This document shows, piece after piece, positions 7,690-14,278 of a stretch of DNA of 26,367 bases (positions are counted from its first letter, which is position 1; the number at the start of each line of letters is the position of its first letter). The translations under genes were made by a program, and so were the position numbers. The notes beneath the pieces were generated by a model, which was not told the DNA's origin, did no database searches, and saw only the letters and a program-made list of their open reading frames with translations. The DNA is from a virus. The DNA lies in IMG/VR virus record IMGVR_UViG_3300000549_000002, positions 1 to 26,367 of that record. The stretch is one strand, 5' to 3'.

Positions 7690-8181
7690 ATGGCAAGGCG
7701 CATTTTCACAATTGAAGTTGAAGGAAAAACCGAGCTAGAGCGCGGGTATTACAAGATTGCTGAAACGGTGAGTGATTTTACACCAGTCTGGGAGGGTGTT
7801 CAGCAGGAATTTTATTCGATTGAAGCCGAACAGTTCGAAAGTGAGGGGACAAAGGGCGCATCAGGCAAGTTTCAAGACCTTTCGAGCGCGTATGAAGCTA
7901 TAAAATTAGCCGAATACGGCACTGTGCCGATTATGACAGCATCTGGCGCATTGTATGAATCTTTAAAAGGCGAAACGAGCGATTCAATCGTGATTATCGA
8001 CGCAAAAGAAGCGGTTTTTGGAACTTCTCTCCCATACGCCAAAAAACATTTTGAGGGGCGAGGGAGTCTGCCGGTTAGAAAAGTGATTGATTTATCCGAT
8101 ACGCAAAAGAGAAGGCTATCGGGGCGCATCAAAAAGGAGCTTCTTCCTTATCTTAAGAAATCGCGGGTGGTGAATGAATGA
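7690..8181 (+). CDS. Tail completion / virion morphogenesis protein
   Basis: This 163-aa protein matches the pattern of the phage virion morphogenesis family (P2 gpS / Mu gpG type, related to HK97 gp10). A long N-terminal helix is followed by KFQDLSSAYEAIKLAEYG. The family hallmark comes next: L..SG.L..SL, here IMTASGALYESLKGETSD. It continues with FGTSLPYAKKHFEGRGSLPV and the C-terminal RKVIDLSDTQKRRLSG. It acts at the head-tail junction. Its stop overlaps the next start by four bases (ATGA), so the two are coupled. Confidence 0.82.
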   Translation: MARRIFTIEVEGKTELERGYYKIAETVSDFTPVWEGVQQEFYSIEAEQFESEGTKGASGKFQDLSSAYEAIKLAEYGTVPIMTASGALYESLKGETSDSIVIIDAKEAVFGTSLPYAKKHFEGRGSLPVRKVIDLSDTQKRRLSGRIKKELLPYLKKSRVVNE

Positions 8182-8684
8182 GTTGGAATCCGAGACAAAA
8201 AATAATCGACACGCGGTTTCTGGGGCAAAACATCCTCTCTTTTGTCGCTGACAATCAAGCCGATGCGCTGGAATGGGCAAACGGCGGCGAACCATTGAAA
8301 GAGCTACAGGAATTTGCGGTCAGTATAGCCAACCGCAACGCGCCCGTTTTGCCGAGCATAGCGATTGCCGACGACGGAAACGCGACGGACTTTGGCAGCG
8401 ACGTTTTGAAATCAGCGTATGAAATAACGCTTGAAATAATGGTCGGCAACGCCTCGGCGACGGATGCGGCGAATATGGCGCGATGTTACAAGCACGCACT
8501 TGAAAGTATGCTTTTGAATATTCCGAAAACAGATTTATTCGCAGGTGCGGAAATATTGCTTGATTTTCGTATAAGCGGAATTGAAACGGGATTTGATGAG
8601 ATAAAAGCCAGCAAATCGAAAAACTATTTTATGCAGATGTTTCAGACGAAAGTAATTTATGAGCTTTACGCTTCGGCTTATTAA
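8178..8684 (+). CDS. Putative tail terminator protein
   Basis: This 168-aa protein has an alternating helix-strand pattern with a central SAYEITLEIMVGN strand and a C-terminal QMFQTKVIYELYASAY strand. Such folds and sizes are typical of tail terminators that cap the tail tube and join it to the head. It lies between the gp10-like gene (four-base overlap) and the tail tube gene, the expected order. No catalytic motif is expected. Confidence 0.62.
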   Translation: MSWNPRQKIIDTRFLGQNILSFVADNQADALEWANGGEPLKELQEFAVSIANRNAPVLPSIAIADDGNATDFGSDVLKSAYEITLEIMVGNASATDAANMARCYKHALESMLLNIPKTDLFAGAEILLDFRISGIETGFDEIKASKSKNYFMQMFQTKVIYELYASAY

Positions 8685-8696
8685 TAAGGAGATTTT

Positions 8697-9035
8697 ATGG
8701 ATAACGTAACTTTAGAAAAACTTAAGAGAACGCACGGCGAAAACGCAGCGGAAATTTTTGAGAAAATCCGCGTACTCGGTGGCTTTGGCGATGTCGAACC
8801 TCACTATATCGGTGGGCTTGACATAAAAGGATTGCCTGGCGGCGCGAACAAAACAAAAATTCTAGCACTTTTGGGCGAAGAAACGCCGGAGAAAGAAACC
8901 GCCGAATCTCTCGCCAAAAATAACAATCGAAAAACTCTCGAAAAAATGGCAAAGGATTTAGGTCTTGACGGCAATAAGTACACGGATGAAATCGAGCTTG
9001 CAAAAGCTATTTTGAATAAAAAGGAAGGTAATTAA
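8697..9035 (+). CDS. Small protein with Rho-N/HeH-like C-terminus
   Basis: This 112-aa protein has a good AAGGAGA ribosome site. The C-terminal 35 residues (TLEKMAKDLGLDGNKYTDEI, then AKAILNKK) resemble the short helix-extended-helix or Rho-N modules (TLKELAKELGI..) common at the ends of small phage structural proteins. The N-terminal part, with HYIGGLDIKGLPGGANKTKI, is not recognised. It lies between the tail terminator and tail tube genes. Function is unknown. Confidence 0.5.
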   Translation: MDNVTLEKLKRTHGENAAEIFEKIRVLGGFGDVEPHYIGGLDIKGLPGGANKTKILALLGEETPEKETAESLAKNNNRKTLEKMAKDLGLDGNKYTDEIELAKAILNKKEGN

Positions 9036-9037
9036 TT

Positions 9038-9637
9038 ATGGCTGGCACAACACTTGATTGGAAAACAGCGAAAATTGCGCAAAATGCCGGACAGTTGTGG
9101 CGGGGGCTGGCTGTTCCCGGTGCAGGCGCGAGATTAACACTTGCCGCTGACGGCACGCCGGATGCTACGGCGAACCCGAACGCCAAACATCTCGGCGCAA
9201 CAAAGGGCGGCGCAAAGTTGATGGTTAAAACGACTTTGCAGAAGTTTTATGTTGACGAGTTTCGCGGCGCGGTCGTGACGAATGTTGACGCCGTTGAAAT
9301 GGGCATCAGTGCCGAGCTTGTCGGCGTAACAGATATGGAACTTATGGCTTGGATGCTTCCGGGCGTCGGCACTCGCGCGACGGCATCAGGCTATGACGAG
9401 GTTGCAATCGGCGCGAAAGCTATCGGCTACGATTCGATTGCGCTGATTTTTCCGCTTGTCGAAGATATCACGAAGTTCGGCGTTTTTCACGTTTATAACG
9501 GTCTGAATGATGCCGGCGTCGAGTGGGCGCAGTCACGAAAAGAGCAAGGGTTTACGCCTCTTTCGATTGTCGCTTACGAGGTGACGTCTCGCGCGGCTAC
9601 CGATACGCTCGGAAAAATTTGGAAGCAAATTGCCTAA
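9038..9637 (+). CDS. Major tail (tube) protein
   Basis: This 199-aa protein has the beta-rich pattern of siphophage tail tube subunits. A start region with GARLTLAADGTPD is followed by a strand-rich core (KFYVDEFRGAVVTNVDAVEM) and a C-terminal SIVAYEVTSRAATDTLGKIW. It has an AAGGAAGGT ribosome site, consistent with a highly expressed structural gene. In most siphophages the tail chaperone and tape measure genes follow directly; here they resume only 7.3 kb further on. Confidence 0.75.
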   Translation: MAGTTLDWKTAKIAQNAGQLWRGLAVPGAGARLTLAADGTPDATANPNAKHLGATKGGAKLMVKTTLQKFYVDEFRGAVVTNVDAVEMGISAELVGVTDMELMAWMLPGVGTRATASGYDEVAIGAKAIGYDSIALIFPLVEDITKFGVFHVYNGLNDAGVEWAQSRKEQGFTPLSIVAYEVTSRAATDTLGKIWKQIA

Positions 9638-9726
9638 TGGCTGATACAAAGCAAATTGAGTGCAAGGATATTAACCAATGCCGCGTGATAACGAAAAAAC
9701 TTGTCAAGACGCAAATTGCCAGATGA
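9637..9726 (+). CDS. Possible 29-aa overlapping ORF
   Basis: Its ATG shares a base with the stop of the tail tube gene (TAATG). It encodes MADTKQIECKDINQCRVITK and a short basic tail, then overlaps the 72-aa gene at 9678 in another frame. Translational coupling is plausible. It may be no more than a ribosome path to the 9678 start. Confidence 0.3.
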   Translation: MADTKQIECKDINQCRVITKKLVKTQIAR

Positions 9727-9896
9727 AAGGATTTTGGCAGGTGGCTGCGCCCGACGGCGAAAAGCAGCTACATACGCGGGTTCGGCACAATAACGAATGG
9801 CACGTTGCAACGGTGAATCTGGCTGAAACGGCAGTAGCTTTAATTAAAAGAGATAAGCGTTTTGCCGAGCATTTTAATAAATTGCTTACTCAGTAA
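9678..9896 (+). CDS. Small Cys-containing hypothetical protein
   Basis: This 72-aa protein has a ribosome-site-like AAGGA about 11 bases upstream and an in-frame stop immediately before its ATG. It begins with a C-x4-C pair (TCQDANCQM) and continues with a charged helix (AETAVALIKRDKRFAEHFNK). It is the last gene before the terminator that closes the head/tail-tube segment. I do not recognise it. Confidence 0.5.
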   Translation: MPRDNEKTCQDANCQMKGFWQVAAPDGEKQLHTRVRHNNEWHVATVNLAETAVALIKRDKRFAEHFNKLLTQ

Positions 9897-9917
9897 GAGG
9901 TTGGAAAATTTGAGGTA

Positions 9918-9968
9918 TGCACGGATAGGTGCAAGACAGAAAGCCTATTCGTGAGAACGGGCTTTTTT
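9918..9968 (+). terminator. Terminator with upstream competing hairpin
   Basis: AAGCC (9941-9945) pairs with GGCTT (9960-9964), enclosing TTC-GTGA-GAA, and is followed by T's at 9963-9968. A hairpin TGCAC-GGATAG-GTGCA lies just upstream (9918-9933). Its GGATAGG (9923-9929) can also pair with CCTATTC (9944-9950) inside the terminator, so the two folds compete. On the other strand the same stem may help end repressor transcription. Confidence 0.6.
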
Positions 9969-9980
9969 GTTGTTTGAGAA

Positions 9981-10196
9981 TTAGTTGTTTTCGATTTTAA
10001 TTAAATCGTTTGGAGTGCATCCGAGGTTATTGCAAATTTTTTCGATAACATCAAAGGTAATGCTGCTGACTTTGTTTTGTTTGATGCGGTGAAGCGTATT
10101 GTAAGAAACGCCGGTTTCTTCCGCCAGTGCCGATAAAGTTTTGTCTTTTTGCTTCAGCAGTTCCTTCAATCCTGTTTTAATCACGTTCGAAATCAT
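9981..10196 (-). CDS. Cro/CI-type HTH repressor
   Basis: This 71-aa protein is a single Xre/HTH_26-type DNA-binding domain. The helix-turn-helix is TLSALAEETGVSYNTLHRIK at residues 20-39, followed by an ITFDVIEKICNNLGCTPNDL helix pair typical of the family. There is no peptidase or oligomerisation domain, so inactivation by RecA-style self-cleavage is not expected from this protein alone. It faces the early operon across 137 bases containing repeated TACTA/TAGTA dyads. It is probably the lysogeny repressor or the Cro-like switch protein. Its own promoter lies immediately upstream. Confidence 0.85.
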   Translation of the reverse strand: MISNVIKTGLKELLKQKDKTLSALAEETGVSYNTLHRIKQNKVSSITFDVIEKICNNLGCTPNDLIKIENN

Positions 10197-10203
10197 AACA
10201 AAA

Positions 10204-10232
10204 TTATCGCATTATCGCATTATATTGTCAAT
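10204..10232 (-). promoter_or_regulatory. Repressor promoter (leaderless transcript)
   Basis: On the minus strand TTGACA (10227-10232) is spaced 17 bases from GATAAT (10204-10209), close to ideal. Transcription should start near 10197, at or within a base or two of the ATG at 10196, leaving no room for a ribosome site. An eight-base tandem repeat (ATTATCGC, twice) lies in the spacer and -10 region. Confidence 0.72.
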
Positions 10233-10291
10233 AGTATAAAATATACTATTCGTAGTAGTTTTGGGCTTGACTCTTTATACTATACGTAGTA
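10233..10291. promoter_or_regulatory. Operator dyads of the genetic switch
   Basis: Two matching sites read TACTA-N4-TAGTA: 10245-10258 (centre TTCG) and 10278-10291 (centre TACG), 33 bases apart, about three helical turns. A further TAGTA at 10233-10237 forms a second dyad with 10245-10249. The right-hand site lies between the -35 and -10 of the early promoter and touches the -10. The left-hand sites abut the -35 of the repressor promoter, so one protein could control both. Confidence 0.65.
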
Positions 10292-10295
10292 GAAT
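10267..10295 (+). promoter_or_regulatory. Early operon promoter
   Basis: TTGACT (10267-10272), a 17-base spacer and TAGAAT (10290-10295) make a strong sigma70-type promoter. An operator dyad fills part of the spacer and overlaps the -10, so binding there should block RNA polymerase. Confidence 0.72.
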
Positions 10296-10333
10296 TTATC
10301 TTGTTGGTAGGATAATTCAAAGGAGAAAAACAA

Positions 10334-10489
10334 ATGAAACAATTTACGATTAAAGGTCACGTAGTCACGGTTTTTACACATTACAACGGACAAACGATGT
10401 ATATCAATAATCCGGCGGGCGTTCAAATCTGGGCACATAAATTTCACGGGTCGGCGTTGGCACAGGCAAAACGGATTATCGGTCAGTAA
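10334..10489 (+). CDS. Small early protein, 51 aa
   Basis: This is the first gene after the early promoter, with a good AAGGAG ribosome site 10 bases before its ATG. It encodes a compact, probably beta-stranded protein (MKQFTIKGHVVTVFTHYNGQ, then AQAKRIIGQ at the end) without a helix-turn-helix. Its position is that of cro or an antitermination gene in lambdoid phages, but the sequence gives no direct support for either role. Confidence 0.6.
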   Translation: MKQFTIKGHVVTVFTHYNGQTMYINNPAGVQIWAHKFHGSALAQAKRIIGQ

Positions 10490-10496
10490 AAGCGAA

Positions 10497-10530
10497 AGGC
10501 TTAAGAAAATCGGCAGACATTCTTAAGCCT
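10497..10530 (+). repeat. Perfect 10-bp hairpin in early operon
   Basis: AGGCTTAAGA (10497-10506) and TCTTAAGCCT (10521-10530) form a perfect stem with a 14-base loop. What follows (CTCTCTAAAT) is not a T run, so full termination is unlikely. It could be an RNA-processing or stability element, or a protein-binding site, between the first early gene and the LexA-fold gene. Confidence 0.5.
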
Positions 10531-10565
10531 CTCTAAATATTCCCCAAAAATGGAGAACAGAACAA

Positions 10566-11012
10566 ATGAATAATAACGCAAAAATTGAAAAACTAAAAGC
10601 TAGATTTAACTCAACAACGTCGCAAAGCAATGTCATACCTTTTCCAAAGAGGTGGAAAAACCTGTCGGATTATTATTACACGGTAGTTAAGCCGAGCGTT
10701 CAGAGTAAAGAAGTCGAAGCAGCAAGCGAGCCGCAAGTTTTTAAGGTGGCAAATAACCATTGGGAGCATCGCGGAATTTACGAAGGCGATTATATAACCT
10801 GTGAATCCTGTTCGGACTGGTCGGAGATTAAAGAGAATCAGCTTTGCGTTGTCGTTCTTTTCGGTAAACAAATTATTCGCACCGTAAAAGTCGAAGAAAA
10901 GGAAGTCACTTTGTTTCTCTCTGAGGAATACGAATCTTTTAGAGTCAGCCGCGACAACATAAGACTTTTGGGCGTGGTTACGGAACTTAAAAGAGATTTG
11001 AAGGCAGCATAA
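10566..11012 (+). CDS. LexA/S24-fold protein lacking catalytic dyad and HTH
   Basis: This 148-aa protein has no N-terminal DNA-binding domain, but residues 60-145 follow the S24/LexA peptidase fold. HWEHRGIYEGD (65-75) aligns without gaps to the LexA segment SMKDIGIMDGD, which places His65 where LexA has its catalytic Ser. A second segment, QLCVVVLFGKQIIRTVKVEE, aligns to the strand carrying the LexA catalytic Lys, here probably Arg105. The final NIRLLGVVTELKRDL matches the closing strand. It therefore looks like a non-cleaving LexA-fold domain, perhaps a binding partner, anti-repressor or sensor. It precedes the ParB-like gene by four bases. Confidence 0.6.
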   Translation: MNNNAKIEKLKARFNSTTSQSNVIPFPKRWKNLSDYYYTVVKPSVQSKEVEAASEPQVFKVANNHWEHRGIYEGDYITCESCSDWSEIKENQLCVVVLFGKQIIRTVKVEEKEVTLFLSEEYESFRVSRDNIRLLGVVTELKRDLKAA

Positions 11013-11016
11013 AACT

Positions 11017-12018
11017 ATGGAACTACAAATTAACCCGAAATTTAAGGAACTTCTTCCGGCTCTGTCGGAAGAAGAATTTAATCAGCTTGAGGCTTCCATA
11101 CTGGCTGACGGAGTAAGAGAGTCAATCAAGGTTTGGCGCAATCAAATCGTTGACGGGCACAATCGATTTGAGATTTGCACAAATTATGATTTGCCCTATC
11201 CGATTCTTGATTTGCACTTCAAGGACGAGGGCGAGGCTTTGGAGTGGATTTTAAGAAATCAACTTTCAAGACGAAATCTGAAAGACGCGGACGCGGTTAT
11301 TTATTGGGGCGAGCTTTACAACCTCGAAAAAAAGAAAATCGGGGCACAGCCGACAAACTCCAATGCCGTGAAAAACGAATCCGCAATAATTGCGGAATTG
11401 AATTTAACCGAAAGCAGTGAAGTTGAAAACGAATCCGAAGCGTCAGAGCAAGAAATTGTTTACGATGAAGGCGCAAAACCCGCAAAACAAACGCTGACGC
11501 CGCCTTCACAGACCGCGCAGAAAATCGCCAAAGAATCCGGTAAATCCGCGAGGACGATTGAAAACTACGGCAAAATCGCCGAAGCGTTGAAAGAATCGCC
11601 CGAACTTAAAGAGCCGTTTCGCAACAAAGAAATCTCACAAAAAGCCGTAATTGAGCATTCAAAAGAAATTGCCGAACCCAAGCCAGAGCCGGAAACTTCC
11701 GCGCAATCCGATGGTAAAGACGATTTCACTAAACTTGCCGCACGACACGCAAAAGTTTTTCTCGACATCTTCGCTCAATATGAAGAAGCCGTCAAAAACG
11801 CATATCAGGATTTTAAGAAGCAAGGTGTAGAGTTGGAATCTTTCGGCGACAAGCTCGCGGCGTTTAATCGGGAACATAGTCCGCAGACGCTTCTTTTGCT
11901 GAGAACCGAAGCGAGGCTGTTAAAAACACTCGTTAAGTGTCCGAAATGCAAAGGCGAAAAATGTTCGTGGTGCAAGGAAACGGGCTATATGGCAAAACAC
12001 GAAACAACAGGAATTTAG
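11017..12018 (+). CDS. ParB-like protein with HTH and C-terminal zinc knuckle
   Basis: This 333-aa protein starts with a ParB/Spo0J-type N-terminal domain. LSEEEFNQLEASILADGVRE leads to IVDGHNRFEI (44-53), the family's G-H-x-R signature, and then ILRNQLSRRNL. An acidic, low-complexity linker follows (about 115-165), and a helix-turn-helix-like region lies at 166-191 (AKESGKSARTIENYGKIAEA). The C-terminus holds C308-x2-C311-x4-C316-x2-C319 (CPKCKGEKCSWCKETGY), like half of a DnaJ-type zinc finger. It may act in replication or as a sequence-specific regulator; no ParA partner is present. The helicase gene follows after four bases. Confidence 0.75.
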   Translation: MELQINPKFKELLPALSEEEFNQLEASILADGVRESIKVWRNQIVDGHNRFEICTNYDLPYPILDLHFKDEGEALEWILRNQLSRRNLKDADAVIYWGELYNLEKKKIGAQPTNSNAVKNESAIIAELNLTESSEVENESEASEQEIVYDEGAKPAKQTLTPPSQTAQKIAKESGKSARTIENYGKIAEALKESPELKEPFRNKEISQKAVIEHSKEIAEPKPEPETSAQSDGKDDFTKLAARHAKVFLDIFAQYEEAVKNAYQDFKKQGVELESFGDKLAAFNREHSPQTLLLLRTEARLLKTLVKCPKCKGEKCSWCKETGYMAKHETTGI

Positions 12019-12022
12019 GATT

Positions 12023-13624
12023 ATGGAACAAACTTCTTTATTTAAAAATACGATGCCGGTTCTGGATAGAAATTACCCTTTTCAGAATGAGGCGATAGAG
12101 GAAATCTTAAAAGAATTTAGGCGCGGCGTTGACAGCACCGCGCTCATAATGGCAACCGGAACGGGAAAAACTTGGGTATTCACACAAGTTGCAAAAGATT
12201 TTATTCGCCGCACCGAAAAGCCGGTTTTAATACTAACACACCGGACGGAATTAGTTGAACAAATCGAAGGCACGCTGGAAAGGTTTAACGTTCGCTACGC
12301 CCGCGAAAAAGCCGAATCGTTTGCTATGGACAGCGGCAAGGTCGATGCAGTCGTCGCCTGCACGCCGACGATGAAAAAGCAGGAACGGCTTGAACAGTTT
12401 CCGCCGGACTTTTTCGGCTTGATTGTCACAGATGAATGCCATCACGCCGTCTGTGCGGATAATCGCAGAATCTACGATTATTTTTCCGGCGCAAAACACT
12501 TAGGCGCGACGGCAACGCCCTTACGCCACGATAAAGTCGGGCTGAAAAACGTATTTCAAACCGTCGCTTTCCAGTATCCGATTCAACAGGGAATTGAAGA
12601 AGGGTTTTTGTGTAAAATCAAAGGGAAAAGAGTAAAAGTCGAAGGTCTGACTTTGGAAAACATTAAGCTCTCGGCGGGCGATTTCTCCAAATCGGAACTT
12701 GACGAGCTTTTAATGCAGGAAAAGGTTTTGCTGAAAATGGTTATGCCGACTTTGGAATATGCGCAAAACCGACAGACGATAGTTTTCACGCAAAACATAA
12801 AACACGCGCAGGCGATTGCGGAATGCTTTAACGCGCAGGCGCAGAAAAGAGTCGCCGTCGCTATCGACAGCAAAATGAATGACGCGCAACGGCGCGCGGC
12901 GATTAACAGATTCAAAAACGGCGAAGTTCAATTTATCGTAAATGTCGGAGTTTTGACTGAGGGCTTTGATTTTCCGCCGACATCCTGCATCGCGCTATTT
13001 CGCCCGACACGCTCGCTCGGACTGCTCGCGCAGATGATAGGGCGCGGAACGCGAATCGCCGACGGAAAGAAAGACTGCATCGTTCTTGATTTTGTCGGCG
13101 TGAATAATTCAGTTAGAACGGTGTCGGTTTTAGACGTTCTGGGCGGGTCCATAATTTCCGACAAAGAACACGAATTCGCGCAGAAATACATTGAAATCGG
13201 CGAGGACGTAAAGACCGCGCTTCAAAAAGCAAAGTCGGAAGTCGCCCGAATTATCGCGCTTGAAATGCGTTGGAAGTGTCTGTCAAAAACCAACGCTTTC
13301 GATGTAATGAAAGTGCTCGCCGTTCCTTCGGCTAAAGGGCTTTACGGCGGAAGTTTGGCGACGTTTGCGCAACGCGGAGTTCTGGAAAATGCAGGTATTA
13401 AGTTTTTGGGAAATCTGGAAAAAGGCGAAGCGTCTTTGCTTATCGGTGAAATCGTTCGCCGAACAAAAGCCGGACTCGCAACGCTCAAACAACTCCGTTA
13501 TTTGAAGAAATTAGGGTATAAAGAAAACGAGATAGACGTTGAAAATCTTACTTTTGAAAAAGCAAGTAAGATGATTGCGTCCAGAGCACAAAGCAGAAGC
13601 TACAGTTACGCACGCGCGAGATAG
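12023..13624 (+). CDS. Superfamily 2 DEAD/DEAH-type helicase
   Basis: This 533-aa ATP-dependent helicase or translocase is of the type III restriction/UvrB-like SF2 kind. Motifs visible in order are a Q-like YPFQNEAI (18-25), motif I ATGTGKT (44-50), motif II DECHH (137-141), motif III GATATP (161-166), the QTIVFTQNIKHAQA strand near 251-264, and motif VI QMIGRGTR (337-344). The roughly 150 residues after motif VI form a C-terminal extension I do not recognise. As the last gene of the early operon after a ParB-like protein, a role in phage DNA replication or recombination is likely. A terminator follows. Confidence 0.88.
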   Translation: MEQTSLFKNTMPVLDRNYPFQNEAIEEILKEFRRGVDSTALIMATGTGKTWVFTQVAKDFIRRTEKPVLILTHRTELVEQIEGTLERFNVRYAREKAESFAMDSGKVDAVVACTPTMKKQERLEQFPPDFFGLIVTDECHHAVCADNRRIYDYFSGAKHLGATATPLRHDKVGLKNVFQTVAFQYPIQQGIEEGFLCKIKGKRVKVEGLTLENIKLSAGDFSKSELDELLMQEKVLLKMVMPTLEYAQNRQTIVFTQNIKHAQAIAECFNAQAQKRVAVAIDSKMNDAQRRAAINRFKNGEVQFIVNVGVLTEGFDFPPTSCIALFRPTRSLGLLAQMIGRGTRIADGKKDCIVLDFVGVNNSVRTVSVLDVLGGSIISDKEHEFAQKYIEIGEDVKTALQKAKSEVARIIALEMRWKCLSKTNAFDVMKVLAVPSAKGLYGGSLATFAQRGVLENAGIKFLGNLEKGEASLLIGEIVRRTKAGLATLKQLRYLKKLGYKENEIDVENLTFEKASKMIASRAQSRSYSYARAR

Positions 13625-13646
13625 TCTTATAAAATCCAGATATTTC

Positions 13647-13672
13647 GAGCGGTCTAACAAGCCGTTCTTTTT
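13647..13672 (+). terminator. Terminator of early operon
   Basis: GAGCGG (13647-13652) pairs with CCGTTC (13662-13667) with one wobble, followed by five T's. The sequence TTTCGAGCGGT at its left is repeated at the terminator after the PIN gene (16143-16153). Confidence 0.65.
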
Positions 13673-13698
13673 AAAGCGGACTTTTTGTTGCTATATTC

Positions 13699-13717
13699 CA
13701 ACCTTTCGGGTTGTTTT
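13699..13717 (+). terminator. Second weak terminator hairpin
   Basis: CAACC (13699-13703), loop TTTCG, GGTTG (13709-13713), then TTTT. This small stem probably backs up the terminator just upstream. Confidence 0.45.
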
Positions 13718-13730
13718 CAAATAGAAAAAA

Positions 13731-13761
13731 GCGGGGTTAACGATTCAACTGTTAACCCCGC
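13731..13761 (-). terminator. Perfect 11-bp terminator for cargo genes
   Basis: GCGGGGTTAAC (13731-13741) and GTTAACCCCGC (13751-13761) are perfect inverted arms around nine bases. Six A's precede the left arm, giving a T run after the stem on the minus strand. It therefore ends the two-gene minus-strand module beginning at 15127. It faces the early-operon terminators. Confidence 0.8.
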
Positions 13762-13786
13762 TTATTTAGGAACAATCTTAAATATT

Positions 13787-14266
13787 TCATTCACCGGAAT
13801 CTGGGGCAAGTACCTTCTTAATTTCTAAATGTTGCGCTTTTACTCTCTCTTGAAGAGCTTCGATAATTTGCAGAATTAAATCATAGCTTTTTTTAATCGA
13901 CTGTCCTGTAGCGCGCTTTTTAAGTTGGATTATTGAATCTTCGATAGCATCAAGCCTTCTTAACATTGCACTGTAACTGCCTTGTGTAAAATTCGAAGTC
14001 AGGGAAAAAATACGCCCTGTATTTTTCCCGATGTCGGCATACACAGTTTGCCCTATTATTTCACGACTGGTTTCTTCTTTAATGCCGTAAGAAAAATCAA
14101 ACTCGATTGTGTCAGAAGTTATTGTTACTACAATTTCTTCAGGCAGCTGGTTGGTGGGAACGTAAGAGGCTTGATTTTGTTCGCGCTGAATGATACGTTT
14201 TTCGGCAGGGAAAAACGTCCGAATTCCTGTTGTAAAAGTATTATCGCCAATAGTTGCAGTTGTCAT
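13787..14266 (-). CDS. Hypothetical partner of the GAF-like membrane protein
   Basis: This 159-aa protein is not recognised. The N-terminal part is short and strand-rich (VVTITSDTIEFDFSYGIKEE). The C-terminal 60 residues are helical and charged, with a probable coiled coil (LRRLDAIEDSIIQLKKRATG and EALQERVKAQHLEIKKVL). There is a GGAGAA ribosome site, and its start lies 12 bases after the stop of the upstream membrane gene, so the two form an operon ending at the strong terminator at 13731. The coiled coil suggests self-assembly or binding to a partner. No enzyme motif is visible. Confidence 0.55.
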   Translation of the reverse strand: MTTATIGDNTFTTGIRTFFPAEKRIIQREQNQASYVPTNQLPEEIVVTITSDTIEFDFSYGIKEETSREIIGQTVYADIGKNTGRIFSLTSNFTQGSYSAMLRRLDAIEDSIIQLKKRATGQSIKKSYDLILQIIEALQERVKAQHLEIKKVLAPDSGE

Positions 14267-14278
14267 AACCGTTCTCCA

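Noticed and set aside
10204-10226. Tandem ATTATCGC repeats as a CRISPR or iteron array
   Set aside because: Only two full copies of eight bases occur, within the repressor promoter; too few for an array.
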